Assembly (NCBI GenBank): GCA_002503885.1
Contig: DASQ01000034.1
Coordinates: 1-49,968, forward strand
Direction of reading: 5' to 3'
Length of the DNA stretch: 49,968 nt
Source of the DNA: Methanoculleus marisnigri
GTDB lineage: Archaea > Halobacteriota > Methanomicrobia > Methanomicrobiales > Methanoculleaceae
Numbering within the stretch: the first letter of the stretch is position 1; each line of letters begins with the position of its first letter. The notes beneath the pieces are model-generated. The model did not search any database, was not told the DNA's origin, and saw only the letters and a program-made list of their open reading frames with translations. The position numbers were made by a program, and so were the translations under genes. Below are positions 39,466 through 47,901 of this stretch, one piece after another.

Positions 39466-40950
39466 ATGTCTCTTATCGTGCTCGGGACTGCATCCCACGT
39501 GGGCAAGAGCGTGACCGTTGCGGCGCTCTGCCGTGCCCTCTACCGGCGCGGAATCCCGGTTGCGCCGTTCAAATCCCAGAACATGAGCCTCAACTCATAC
39601 GTTACGGCCGACGGGAGCGAGATCGGGATAGCCCAGGCAGTCCAGGCCTTCGCGGCCGGCGTCGAGCCGGTAGCCGACATGAACCCGATTCTCCTCAAAC
39701 CGAAGGGAGACCAGGTATCACAGGTGGTTCTGCTGGGCCAGCCATACAAGGATGTGCAGATCCGGGACTACTACGCCGAGACCGATATGCTCCTTGAAGA
39801 AGCGGTCTCTGCGTTTGAGCGGGTGCGGAGACGCTTTGGGCACGTGGTGGTGGAAGGGGCCGGAGGAGCGGCGGAGGTGAACCTCTACGACCGCGACATC
39901 GCAAACATACGGCTCGCCCGGCGCCTCGCCCTCCCCATCGTCCTGGTCGCCGATATCGAACGGGGCGGGGTCTTCGCCCAGGTCTACGGGACGCTCGCCC
40001 TCCTCCCTGAGGATATCCGGCCCCTCGTCGTCGGGGTCATCGTCAACAAGTTCCGGGGAGACGCCGGGCTCTTTGCATCGGGCGTTGTAAAACTCGAGGA
40101 ACTCACGGGCGTCCCGGTGCTCGGGGTGGTGCCCTATACGGATATCCCCCTCCCGAGCGAGGACTCGCTCTCGATCGCCGACAAAGGGCACCGGGCGACC
40201 GGGCGGCCGGTCAGGATCGCCGTCGTCCGCCTCCCCCGGATCTCGAACTTCACCGACTTCGAACTCCTCGAACAGCACGCCTCGGTGGACTATGTCCTGC
40301 CGGGCGCATCGCTTGCAGGCTACGACTGCATCATCCTCCCGGGGACGAAGAACACCGTGGAGGACTTCGCCGTGCTGCAACGGCACGGGACGGGAGAGGA
40401 ACTCCGGCTCGCCCGGGAGCGGGGGGTCCCGGTCATCGGCATCTGCGGCGGCTACCAGATGCTCGGCCGCCGGATCGTCGACGCCGGCATCGAGTCGGAC
40501 ACCCCTGCCGATTATCGTGGGTTCGGGCTCCTCGACGTCGTCACCGCCTTTACCGGCTACCACAAGACGACGGTGCAGGTCCGGCGCCGGGCATCCGGGC
40601 CCGGTCCCATTCTCTCGAGGATGGGTGAGGTGGACGGCTACGAGATCCACATGGGCGAGACGGAGCGGGGAGATCTCCCCGAGGCGTTCGCCGGGGAGGG
40701 CGCCGCAACCCCCGACGGCCTGGTCTTCGGGACCTACATGCACGGCCTCTTCCAGAACCCCGGTGCAGCAAACGCCCTCCTCGCCTACCTCTCGGAACGC
40801 CGGGGCGTAGCCTTCGAGCCGATGCTGGCGGTCCGCGGAGAAGGCGCTCTCGGGACCACCGCCGCCTACGACGATCTGGCCCGGCACTTCGAGGAGCACG
40901 TGGATATGGACGCGATTATGGAGTATTTTGTGGATGCGACGGTTCGTTAG
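39466..40950 (+). CDS. cbiP: Cobyric acid synthase CbiP/CobQ
   Basis: ATP- and glutamine-dependent amidase that adds four amide groups to adenosylcobyrinic acid a,c-diamide in cobalamin synthesis. 494 residues. N-terminal synthetase: GTASHVGKSVTVAALC (P-loop), FKSQNMSLNS, PKGDQVSQVV, VEGAGGAAEVNLYDRDIAN. C-terminal class I glutaminase: IGICGGYQMLGRRI with the nucleophile Cys, and the His in GLVFGTYMHGLFQNP. It makes the cofactor for the divergent B12-dependent ribonucleotide reductase and for methanogenic methyltransferases. Confidence 0.95.
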   Translation: MSLIVLGTASHVGKSVTVAALCRALYRRGIPVAPFKSQNMSLNSYVTADGSEIGIAQAVQAFAAGVEPVADMNPILLKPKGDQVSQVVLLGQPYKDVQIRDYYAETDMLLEEAVSAFERVRRRFGHVVVEGAGGAAEVNLYDRDIANIRLARRLALPIVLVADIERGGVFAQVYGTLALLPEDIRPLVVGVIVNKFRGDAGLFASGVVKLEELTGVPVLGVVPYTDIPLPSEDSLSIADKGHRATGRPVRIAVVRLPRISNFTDFELLEQHASVDYVLPGASLAGYDCIILPGTKNTVEDFAVLQRHGTGEELRLARERGVPVIGICGGYQMLGRRIVDAGIESDTPADYRGFGLLDVVTAFTGYHKTTVQVRRRASGPGPILSRMGEVDGYEIHMGETERGDLPEAFAGEGAATPDGLVFGTYMHGLFQNPGAANALLAYLSERRGVAFEPMLAVRGEGALGTTAAYDDLARHFEEHVDMDAIMEYFVDATVR

Positions 40951-40954
40951 AACC

Positions 40955-41000
40955 GGAGCATGAGAAAACGCTTCGCGTTTTCGAACGGCGATTGGGCGAG
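40955..41000. repeat. Hairpin-containing dispersed repeat, copy 2
   Basis: Perfect 8-bp stem gaaaacgc/gcgttttc (40964-40971 with 40975-40982, loop ttc), flanked by ggagcatgagaa before and ttcgaacggcgattgggcga after. These flanks match copy 1 at 14299-14342 although the stem sequence differs, so pairing rather than sequence is kept. Confidence 0.55.
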
Positions 41001-41300
41001 GTGAGAGGCGCCCGGGGTGAGCACACAGATATACCAAACCCTGTTTTTTCCGGGCATGTCCTGGTACAGTGGACCGTGGGGGAATCGCCATGGGGGAGGG
41101 GGTCTCCCCCTCCCCTGTCTCGCGCTGCGATCCGCATAACCTCATCGACCCCACCCCACCCCACCCGGCCTCCGGCCTCCTCCCCAGGGGGCGGGGGCAG
41201 TCATGGCGATACTCGGTGGAAAGCCGTGCCCGGCATCTTCGATGAGCAGGGCTGGAGGCATGTGAGAATAGTTTCACCCAGCCAGTGCTTTATTTTCGTG

Positions 41301-41307
41301 AAAAAAA
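41301..41307 (-). terminator. U-tract after the secretion operon
   Basis: T7 on the minus strand, about 21 nt after the last stop codon; followed by a second T5. Confidence 0.5.
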
Positions 41308-41328
41308 GTAAAAACTCGCTCCAATCCT

Positions 41329-42384
41329 TCAGATAAAGAACCGGAACGCAATCCAGGCGATCAGCACCATGATGGCCGAGTACTTCAGCCCTCCAAGCAC
41401 CCTGCCTTCGCCCATGGCACCTGCCGCAAGCCCCGAGAAGAATCCCTGGATCAGTGCGGAGTGGCAGAAGAGCCGGTTGTAGAGGAAGAGGTCCACGGTG
41501 CCGATGAACGCCTGGCTCGAACCCGACGCCGCGACCATCTCGCCCGCCTCCGCCATGGTGGTGAGGAAGGTGCTCGATAGCACCCCGATGACGAAGAGGA
41601 AGACGAAGAACGACATGACGACGATGACCATGTAGATCATCATCCCATTCCTCCGCTCCGACTTCAGGTTAAAGAACTCGTAGGCGTCGTGGGCCGCAGC
41701 CCGCAGCACCTCGCTCACGTCGCCGCCGGCGGAACTCGCATGGGCGATCAGGTCGACGCTCCGCTCGGCGAGCGGGGTGTTCACCGCCTTCCCGAACCGG
41801 CGGATGGTCTCCACGAACGGGACGCCCCAGGATATCTCGGTATCAAGCTTGCGGATATGCGGCGTGAGCGCCCCGTACTCGCCCTCCGAAACGATGTGGA
41901 TGGCGTGCGGGAGCGTCATGCCCGAGTCGTTCATCCCGGCCACGTCCCGGAAGAAGTTCGGGAGGGATGCCTCGACGCTTGAGACACGCATTGCCTCCTT
42001 GAGGTCGAGGGCTGCAAGCGGCACGATGGCGATGAGGAGCGAGAAGACGAAGATATCGTCGATCATCGTCGTCGTGAAGAGGACGCTGATGCCGTAGGAC
42101 ATCACCAGGCTCATAAATCCACCGATGAAGAGGAGGAGCGCCAACGGGACGGAGACGAAAAGGACGGTAGCGGGCTCCTCCATCATCACCCGGAGCGGGT
42201 GTTTGATGAACCGGTAAAACCCTTCCTGATACTTCCGCCAGTTCTCAATCCCACCGAAGATCTCCTGCTCCTGCTCCTGGAACGGATCAGACGCCGGATT
42301 CCCCTCCGCCACGCCGCCGTCAGGAGACCGGTTCCGGTCCGGGGACCTGTTCAAAAAGTCGTCAAAGATTTCTTTGAATCCCAT
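41329..42384 (-). CDS. TadC/FlaJ-like pilus assembly membrane protein 2
   Basis: 351 residues. The T2SF fold with several membrane segments: two in the middle (ATVLFVSVPLALLLFIGGFMSLV and DDIFVFSLLIAIVPLAAL), a cytoplasmic four-helix domain (RDVAGMNDSGMTLPHAIHI, DTEISWGVPFVETIRRFGKAVNTPLAERSVDLIAHASSAGGDVSEVLRAAAHDAYEF), then further helices. Acts as the inner-membrane platform of type IV pilus or archaellum-like machines. Last gene of the operon and paralogous to the next gene up (42386). Such pairs of T2SF proteins form heteromeric platforms. Confidence 0.88.
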   Translation of the reverse strand: MGFKEIFDDFLNRSPDRNRSPDGGVAEGNPASDPFQEQEQEIFGGIENWRKYQEGFYRFIKHPLRVMMEEPATVLFVSVPLALLLFIGGFMSLVMSYGISVLFTTTMIDDIFVFSLLIAIVPLAALDLKEAMRVSSVEASLPNFFRDVAGMNDSGMTLPHAIHIVSEGEYGALTPHIRKLDTEISWGVPFVETIRRFGKAVNTPLAERSVDLIAHASSAGGDVSEVLRAAAHDAYEFFNLKSERRNGMMIYMVIVVMSFFVFLFVIGVLSSTFLTTMAEAGEMVAASGSSQAFIGTVDLFLYNRLFCHSALIQGFFSGLAAGAMGEGRVLGGLKYSAIMVLIAWIAFRFFI

Positions 42385-42385
42385 A

Positions 42386-43309
42386 TCACACCTCCGGGGT
42401 CATGGAACTGATCAGGATGACGAACATCATGCTCCCGAACGGCACGATCAGGTAGATGATGATGTAGAGGAAGACCGGGTTCGAGTCGCCGGAGATAAGC
42501 GTCATGATCGACTGCAGGATGATCAAGAAGAGCATGCCGGCGACCATCGCGGTGACATAAGACTCCGCGATCAGCCCGAGCGTCTCCAGGAACATCTTCT
42601 GCTGCTGATTGTTCTCGAACGTATACTGGTGGGCCTTGGCACGGAAATACTCCGTAAGGTTGCTCCCGCTGGAGATGCTCGCAACGGCCCCCTGCAGGAA
42701 CTCCCGCATCCGTTCGCTCGGCGTCGCCTGCGAGACCGTCCGCAGGGCCTCGAGGAGGTCCTTTCCGAAGAAATCGGTCTCCCGGGAGACGTAACGCGCC
42801 TCGACGGCGCTTTCACCGTATATCTTGCTCTGGCCGAGCAGTCGGAAGACCTCGTCGGGGGTGATCCCTGCCGAGGACATGGCGGTGACGTAGTTGATGG
42901 CGTACGGGAGGGTGGCTTCGATATTTCGGCGGCGATCCCCGGCCTGTATACCGGGATAGAGGAGGAAGATCAGGTACGTTATGCCCCCGAAGATCAGGAG
43001 AGAGAGGGCCGTGATGACGGCGGTGCCGATCAGGAGTTTGTAGTCGTTTAACGCGTAGAAGACCTCCGGGACTGCTCCACGATAGGTGATCATATCGGGG
43101 ATCCGCAGGAGGTAGGTCAGGAGTCCGATCAGCACCGCAGCGACCAACCCTACGACTACCGCAGATATGTAAGCAGTCGCCAGATAGGCTTCAAACGGTG
43201 TATTCATCCGGGCTCCCACCAGGTTTTTGCGAAGGCTGATGAAGTCCCCCCGCTTCTCCTTTAAGGTGTGACCGATCAGGTTGAAGCAGAACCGTTCATA
43301 CCCATTCAT
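42386..43309 (-). CDS. TadC/FlaJ-like pilus assembly membrane protein 1
   Basis: 307 residues, same fold as its neighbour: AATLPYAINYVTAMSSAGITPDEVFRLLGQ (second domain start), GKDLLEALRTVSQATPSERMREFLQGAVASISSGSNLTEYFRAKAHQYTFENNQQQKMFLETLGLIAESYVTAMVAGMLF, with four or more membrane helices. Starts inside the ATPase gene end (4-nt overlap) and lies 1 nt from the second paralog. The platform component of the same machine. Confidence 0.88.
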   Translation of the reverse strand: MNGYERFCFNLIGHTLKEKRGDFISLRKNLVGARMNTPFEAYLATAYISAVVVGLVAAVLIGLLTYLLRIPDMITYRGAVPEVFYALNDYKLLIGTAVITALSLLIFGGITYLIFLLYPGIQAGDRRRNIEATLPYAINYVTAMSSAGITPDEVFRLLGQSKIYGESAVEARYVSRETDFFGKDLLEALRTVSQATPSERMREFLQGAVASISSGSNLTEYFRAKAHQYTFENNQQQKMFLETLGLIAESYVTAMVAGMLFLIILQSIMTLISGDSNPVFLYIIIYLIVPFGSMMFVILISSMTPEV

Positions 43310-45714
43310 GCGGAGCCACCTTCCCCGTAGAGGTCGGAGCGCACCCGCTCGACGACCGTCTCGGGATCCCGGAAGTAGGAGACCAGGATCTTGCTCACGT
43401 CACGGAACTGGCGGATCTTCTTGATGCGCATCCATTCGAGCACTTCCTGCCGCCGTTTCAGTTCTTCACGCATCCGCTCCTCGCTCCAGCCCCGGTCTTC
43501 CATGATCTGTTCGAGGATGTAGGACTTGCCGGAATAGCGGATCTCGTCGGTCGCCGGATGCCACCGAAAGACCTCGTTCGTGATCAGCTCGTTCGTCCGG
43601 GGGTCGATGTCCAGGATCTCGATGAGCTGCTTGTTCCGACGGATCCGCTGGCCGCCCACCCGGGCCTGCACCTGGATGGACATCAGAGAGAGCGCAGAGA
43701 GCATGTTCCTCGGCACGTTGATCGGCGGGTTCTCCAGACGGTGGACGGCGCTCGCCACCGAGTCGGCGTGCATCGTCGCGTAGGTGACGTGGCCGGTGCT
43801 CATCGCCTGGAAGAGAGTCAGGGCCTCTTTGCCACGGACCTCGCCGACCAGGATGTACTCCGGGCGCTGCCGGAGGGCGGCACGCAGGAGTTCGTACATA
43901 TCGATCTCGCCCCGCCCGTCCTGCGAGAACGAGTCGCGGGTGATGCTTGGAATCCAGTTCGGATGCGGGAGTTTCAGCTCCCGGGTATCCTCGAGGGTGA
44001 CGATCTTTGCAAGCGGCGGGATGAACAGCGATAAGGCGTTCAGCGTCGTGGTCTTCCCGGACGCCGTCCCTCCGGCAAATATGCAGGACTTGGCGTTCTC
44101 GATCGCAAGCCAGATGAAGGCGATACCGAGCGGCGAGAAGGTGTGCCACTCGATGAGGTCTGTGGGCGTGATCGGCTCCTCCCGGAACTTCCGGATGGTG
44201 AACGTCGAGCCGTGAGCAGTCACTTCCGCCCCGAGCGTCATCTGGACACGCGACCCGTCGCTCATCGTGGCGTCCAGCATAGGCTCGGCGATCGAGATGT
44301 ATTTCCCGGCCCGCTGAGCGAGTTTCGTGACGAACGAGTCAAGAGCCACGGAATCCTGGTAGACGAGACTCGTCTTCATCGACTCATACGTCGTGTGATA
44401 GACGAAGATGTAACTGCCCACGCCGTCGCAGGAGATATCCTCGATGTATTTGTCGTGCATCACCGGGTCGATCAGCCCGTCGCCAAGGAACTCCTTCTCC
44501 ACATGGTACAGAATCTTCTCACGCCCGAGCGGCGCGAGGTGGATTCCATAATCGGCGATTACCATGTTGGCCGAATCGCGAAGGGCCTTGCGTGCTTCGT
44601 CACGGGTACGTTCACGGGTGGTGACGTTGAGCGTCTCAAAGAGGCGCTCTTTGATCTCCGAAAAGAGTTCCTGCTCGGCAGGCGAGAGCACGGGCTCGAG
44701 AACATTATAGGTGTACTCGTGCGTCCCGCCGTCATAGGTCACCCGGACATAGGCATACGGCTCGTTCACCGGGTAGAGTTCGATCTCCTCCAGTCCCGGC
44801 GACGGCCGCATCGCCAGATCGACGATAGGTCCATGGAGCGTGGGGTTGTATTCCTCGACCACCACCCCGACTTTCGGGAGCTGCAACTTTTTGAGGAACC
44901 CGAACCGGGACTGCGGGCCCTCGTCTGCAGGAACCGCCACCTGTGCAGCAGCTGCGGCAAGCGAAGTGGAGGAGAAAGCCTGGGAGAAGAGATCGTCGAA
45001 CTCCGATACCACCCGGGCATTATCGACGAAATCAAACGAGTGCTCGCCGCGGTTGATGCTCAGTTCCTCTACCGTGAATGTCGCACTCTTCGGGAGGATC
45101 AGGTCGGCCAGGTTTCCAAGTTCCTCGACCGTTACCACGCCGTCGTCCACGTCTTCATCAGGCTCGGGTTCATCGGCCTCCACCACACCGGAGCCCTTCG
45201 GACCGGAGGCGACGGATACATCAGTCTCCCGCCATCCCCTTATCCGGTCGAGGATACCTGCAGGAGCAGTGCGCCGGGAGAGAGGGGCCGGCCTCTCCGG
45301 CTCCGTCTCGATATCTCCCACCGGTTCCGGCACGGGGAAGGAGTCCTCTTCGTCGGCATCCTCCTTGTGCTGCCCGATCCGGTCGAGGAGTGCCCTGACC
45401 GGGTCCTCGCTGCCGGCTGCACGTCGGTCGGCGGCATTTCCCGATCTCATCACTGCGTCGATCAGAGAACGGATCTCCACGCTCTCCGGCACGGGAGCTG
45501 GCTCCGGTTCCTCGTCCTTTTCGTCGAAAACGGGCCTGGTGACCTCCAGAACCTCTTCTTCCCGCACCTCATCTCCAAAGGGTTGGAACGGCGGAGCGGA
45601 ATCATCATGCTCCGTCGTGGCCCCCCCGTTGCCGGTCTCCGGTTTCCCGGGTTGTGTGAGAAGATTCCTGACCGCTGCTATCAGTTCACGTTCTTCATCT
45701 TCATCTGCTCTCAT
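43306..45714 (-). CDS. TadA/FlaI-like type II/IV secretion ATPase
   Basis: 802 residues from the ATG at 45714 (MRADEDEERELIAAV). Residues 1 to about 250 are acidic, Pro-rich and low complexity (EVREEEVLEVTRPVFDEKDEEPEPAPVPE), probably disordered. The ATPase part has IRKFREEPITPTDL, P-loop FAGGTASGKTTTLNALSLF, Asp box TLEDTRELKLPHPNW, and Walker B/His box ILVGEVRGKEALTLFQAMSTGHVTYATMHADS. Hexameric motor for pilin assembly or export. Overlaps the T2SF gene by 4 nt. The long N-terminus is unusual for FlaI-type motors. Confidence 0.9.
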   Translation of the reverse strand: MRADEDEERELIAAVRNLLTQPGKPETGNGGATTEHDDSAPPFQPFGDEVREEEVLEVTRPVFDEKDEEPEPAPVPESVEIRSLIDAVMRSGNAADRRAAGSEDPVRALLDRIGQHKEDADEEDSFPVPEPVGDIETEPERPAPLSRRTAPAGILDRIRGWRETDVSVASGPKGSGVVEADEPEPDEDVDDGVVTVEELGNLADLILPKSATFTVEELSINRGEHSFDFVDNARVVSEFDDLFSQAFSSTSLAAAAAQVAVPADEGPQSRFGFLKKLQLPKVGVVVEEYNPTLHGPIVDLAMRPSPGLEEIELYPVNEPYAYVRVTYDGGTHEYTYNVLEPVLSPAEQELFSEIKERLFETLNVTTRERTRDEARKALRDSANMVIADYGIHLAPLGREKILYHVEKEFLGDGLIDPVMHDKYIEDISCDGVGSYIFVYHTTYESMKTSLVYQDSVALDSFVTKLAQRAGKYISIAEPMLDATMSDGSRVQMTLGAEVTAHGSTFTIRKFREEPITPTDLIEWHTFSPLGIAFIWLAIENAKSCIFAGGTASGKTTTLNALSLFIPPLAKIVTLEDTRELKLPHPNWIPSITRDSFSQDGRGEIDMYELLRAALRQRPEYILVGEVRGKEALTLFQAMSTGHVTYATMHADSVASAVHRLENPPINVPRNMLSALSLMSIQVQARVGGQRIRRNKQLIEILDIDPRTNELITNEVFRWHPATDEIRYSGKSYILEQIMEDRGWSEERMREELKRRQEVLEWMRIKKIRQFRDVSKILVSYFRDPETVVERVRSDLYGEGGSA

Positions 45715-46339
45715 CCTCTTTGCCCCCAATATCAACGCACGCTTCTACCTGAGGTTCATGGAACTCGATGATACGCCGTGCCCGCTCCCCGATCCGATCC
45801 GAGACCACGCACATATAACGCCCGTTCAACAGCCTGAAACAGACTCTTCCCCCGGAATCCGTCACATCGCTTGTGATGACGACCTTTCCCTTCCGGATCG
45901 CGACGTGGGCTCCGGCGAGGGGGGCCTGACTATCGCGCACGGTCAGGCAGAGCACCCCCACCCGCTGTCGGTTGGGAGCACCGATGGTCGGGATATCGAA
46001 ACGGCTGTTCTTCTTCAGGTGGCTCTTCTCGAAGACTCTGCACCGTGACACCAGCGCGTCAACAATCTGCGGCGTCACCAGGGAGAGTTCGAACTCTTCT
46101 CCTCCGGTAAGGTGCAGGACGGCCGCGTCGCCGAAGAGTGTCCCCTTCTCATCGACGAACATGGCACCATCGGGTTCACCCCCGGAGAGGACCAGGAAAA
46201 ACGTGTGCTTCTTCTCTTTCGAGACCCCTATTCCAGTCAGGGAATGAACGGTACCATAACGCAGCAACTCGTCAAGAGTAAAGCGCCCTTCGTACGTCGA
46301 CTGCACAAGAATCTCGTCTACAAGGCCATGTATGTCCAT
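45701..46339 (-). CDS. Unrecognised first gene of secretion operon, beta-sandwich tail
   Basis: 212 residues from the ATG at 46339 (MDIHGLVDEILVQSTYEGRF), two codons below another ATG. Residues 1-130 are of no family I recognise: HSLTGIGVSKEKKHTFFLVLSGGEPDGAMFVDEKGTLFGDAAVLHLTGGEEFELSLV. Residues about 130-205 look like a carboxypeptidase-regulatory/Ig-like sandwich (VGVLCLTVRDSQAPLAGAHVAIRKGKVVITSDVTDSGGRVCFRLLNGRYMCVVS). No signal peptide or membrane helix, so cytoplasmic. Overlaps the ATPase gene by 14 nt and is probably a regulator or partner of the machine. Confidence 0.75.
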   Translation of the reverse strand: MDIHGLVDEILVQSTYEGRFTLDELLRYGTVHSLTGIGVSKEKKHTFFLVLSGGEPDGAMFVDEKGTLFGDAAVLHLTGGEEFELSLVTPQIVDALVSRCRVFEKSHLKKNSRFDIPTIGAPNRQRVGVLCLTVRDSQAPLAGAHVAIRKGKVVITSDVTDSGGRVCFRLLNGRYMCVVSDRIGERARRIIEFHEPQVEACVDIGGKEDESR

Positions 46340-46357
46340 GTACATCTTCAGGTATGG

Positions 46358-46368
46358 TATTTTTTATG
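46358..46368 (-). promoter_or_regulatory. TATA box for the secretion operon
   Basis: On the minus strand cataaaaaata, centred 24 nt from the ATG at 46339, giving a leaderless message. Confidence 0.6.
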
Positions 46369-46390
46369 CCGGAAAGGGGATTTTTACCCC

Positions 46391-46439
46391 CTATCACAAT
46401 ATATCACATCAGTATGCTATTATTAATACCTTGTGATAG
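46391..46439. promoter_or_regulatory. Putative operator: inverted and repeated TATCACA
   Basis: Two direct TATCACA motifs at 46392-46398 and 46402-46408, 10 bp apart (one helical turn), and one inverted TGTGATA at 46432-46438. The outer pair forms a perfect 9-bp inverted repeat ctatcacaa/ttgtgatag around an AT-rich core (ttattaata). It lies 25-75 bp above the operon's TATA box and before the prepilin-peptidase gene on the other strand. A regulator-binding site is the simplest reading. Confidence 0.5.
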
Positions 46440-46702
46440 CCGGATCTCAATTCCAGCAGATATTCTCGTGAAAGCGACGTATCCGTGAGGCGGTAGGGGG
46501 CCGTTTTCGGGCAGCGATCTCCAGGGGGTTTCCGCCAGTGGAGAGAGCCCTGACCGGATATTGGGGGAACCAGGGCGGCTCTAATCGGAGAGGGAGCCAT
46601 AAGTACCCTTATTCTTGCGGAAAACGCATCTAAACAGCAGGGATCCTCTGCAAAAAGGGATCGCCAGAAATAAGAGATAAAAGGTGGATAGAGTACCTGC
46701 CC
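46440..46702. other. Gene-free leader-like stretch with possible RNA structure
   Basis: 263 bp before the prepilin-peptidase gene. No coding frame. Possible paired elements: ggcgg near 46480 with ccgcc near 46530; agag+ccctg with cagggcgg+ctct around 46545-46580. A TATA-like ataagagataaaa lies near 46670-46682. It may be a long 5' leader or an independent RNA. No known riboswitch motif was recognised. Confidence 0.35.
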
Positions 46703-47506
46703 ATGATTCTTCCGCCCGTGGTAGCGGTCCCGCTCATGATTGCAGCGGCTGCAATAGGGGTCACGCTCATGTACGCGTCAATTCTGGACGTAAAGGAGCG
46801 GCGGGTGCCCCACAGAACCTGGCGTCCTGCACTCGTGATCGCGATCCCGATGGCCGTCTGGGTGTATGGACTGACCATCCTCGCAGACTGGCAGGTAGCG
46901 GTGGGGTACCTCATTCTGGTCGCGGTTTTCTGCGGATTTTTCTACTTCTTCCAGGCTGTAAACCTCTTTGGGGGGGCGGATGCGTATGCCCTCATCATCA
47001 TCACCGCGTGCATCCCGTTCTTCCCGATCGAGCCGTACTTCGGCACCTCACCCCTCGGGTTCTTCCCGTTCACCGTGCTGACGAACGCCGTGCTCATCAA
47101 CATCGTGGCCCCGGTTGCAATACTCGGAAAGAACCTGCTCCAGGGTAACCGGGCCCCGCTTCCCTGCCTCTTCCTGGGCTTTCCCGTCGACGGGAAAGCG
47201 ATCCAGAACGAATTTGGTTTTGTGATGGAAGATATCGAAGAAGAGGAAGGCAGGCTGACCCGGCGGTTCGTCGGATTTACCGAGTCGCTCAGGCGCATCG
47301 TGCGGGGAGAACGGCGGCTCTACACAAAAGATCTCAGGCTGCACCCAAAAGACTACCAGAGGGAGATTGCCCTCTACCGGAAGGCCGGCAGGGTCTGGAT
47401 ATCCTACGGCATTCCATTCATCATACCGATCACAGCGGGATTCCTGACTGCACTATTCATGGGTGATATCCTCTTTGTAATCATGAAGGCTCTAGCAGGA
47501 ATGTGA
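46703..47506 (+). CDS. Archaeal prepilin/preflagellin peptidase (FlaK/PibD-like)
   Basis: 267 residues, membrane aspartyl protease of the A24 class. It cuts short leader peptides off archaeal type IV pilins and archaellins. Six hydrophobic segments. First catalytic Asp in SILDVKERRVPHRTW, second in the GGADAY motif (G-x-x-D form of GxGD). A cytoplasmic loop EDIEEEEGRLTRRFVG is acidic. It lies close to the secretion operon on the opposite strand and is followed 6 nt later by hisI. It probably serves the pilin substrates of the adjacent machine; no pilin gene is in the window. Confidence 0.88.
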   Translation: MILPPVVAVPLMIAAAAIGVTLMYASILDVKERRVPHRTWRPALVIAIPMAVWVYGLTILADWQVAVGYLILVAVFCGFFYFFQAVNLFGGADAYALIIITACIPFFPIEPYFGTSPLGFFPFTVLTNAVLINIVAPVAILGKNLLQGNRAPLPCLFLGFPVDGKAIQNEFGFVMEDIEEEEGRLTRRFVGFTESLRRIVRGERRLYTKDLRLHPKDYQREIALYRKAGRVWISYGIPFIIPITAGFLTALFMGDILFVIMKALAGM

Positions 47507-47512
47507 ACCAAT

Positions 47513-47878
47513 ATGGAGATACAATTCAAGGACGGACTGGTGCCTGTCATCGTGCAGGAGAAGCGGACTCGTGAGGTCCTGATGCTCGCCTACGCGAATG
47601 CTACGGCACTGGAACTCACCCGGACCACCGGGTATGCACACTATTACAGCAGGAGCAGGCAGAAACTCTGGAAGAAAGGGGAGGAGAGCGGGCATTTCCA
47701 GCAGGTCTGCCGCATACTCGTCGACTGCGACGAGGACGCAGTCCTCTATGAAGTGGAACAGACCGGTGCTGCCTGCCATACCGGCCATGCTTCGTGCTTC
47801 TACCGGACGGTCGAGGGGGAAGAGATCGCCGGATTAGTCTTTGATCCGAAGAAGGTATACGCTAATAAGGGTGAATGA
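47513..47878 (+). CDS. hisI: Phosphoribosyl-AMP cyclohydrolase HisI
   Basis: Third step of histidine synthesis: opens the ring of PR-AMP. 121 residues, usual length for the stand-alone archaeal enzyme. Motifs: VLMLAYANATALELTRTTGYAHYYSRSRQKLWKKGEESGHFQQV, DCDEDAVLYEVEQTGAACHTGHASCFYR, including the zinc Cys residues. 6 nt after the peptidase gene; the functional mismatch suggests simple proximity. Confidence 0.95.
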   Translation: MEIQFKDGLVPVIVQEKRTREVLMLAYANATALELTRTTGYAHYYSRSRQKLWKKGEESGHFQQVCRILVDCDEDAVLYEVEQTGAACHTGHASCFYRTVEGEEIAGLVFDPKKVYANKGE

Positions 47879-47901
47879 CTTCATTATTATGGTGATTTTT
47901 T

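Larger units (their letters stand above)
40951..41328. other. Gene-free stretch with hairpins
   Basis: 378 bp, no plausible gene. It holds the second copy of a hairpin repeat (40955-41000), a 10-bp G/C stem (41093-41102 with 41106-41115), and an 8-bp inverted repeat tcgccatg (41085-41092) with catggcga (41202-41209). A run of seven A at 41301-41307 reads as T7 on the minus strand, 20 nt past the stop of the secretion operon. Confidence 0.5.

Noticed and set aside
44143..46048. Long plus-strand frames opposite the secretion ATPase
   Set aside because: They are antisense to a gene with intact Walker motifs and show no domain of their own.
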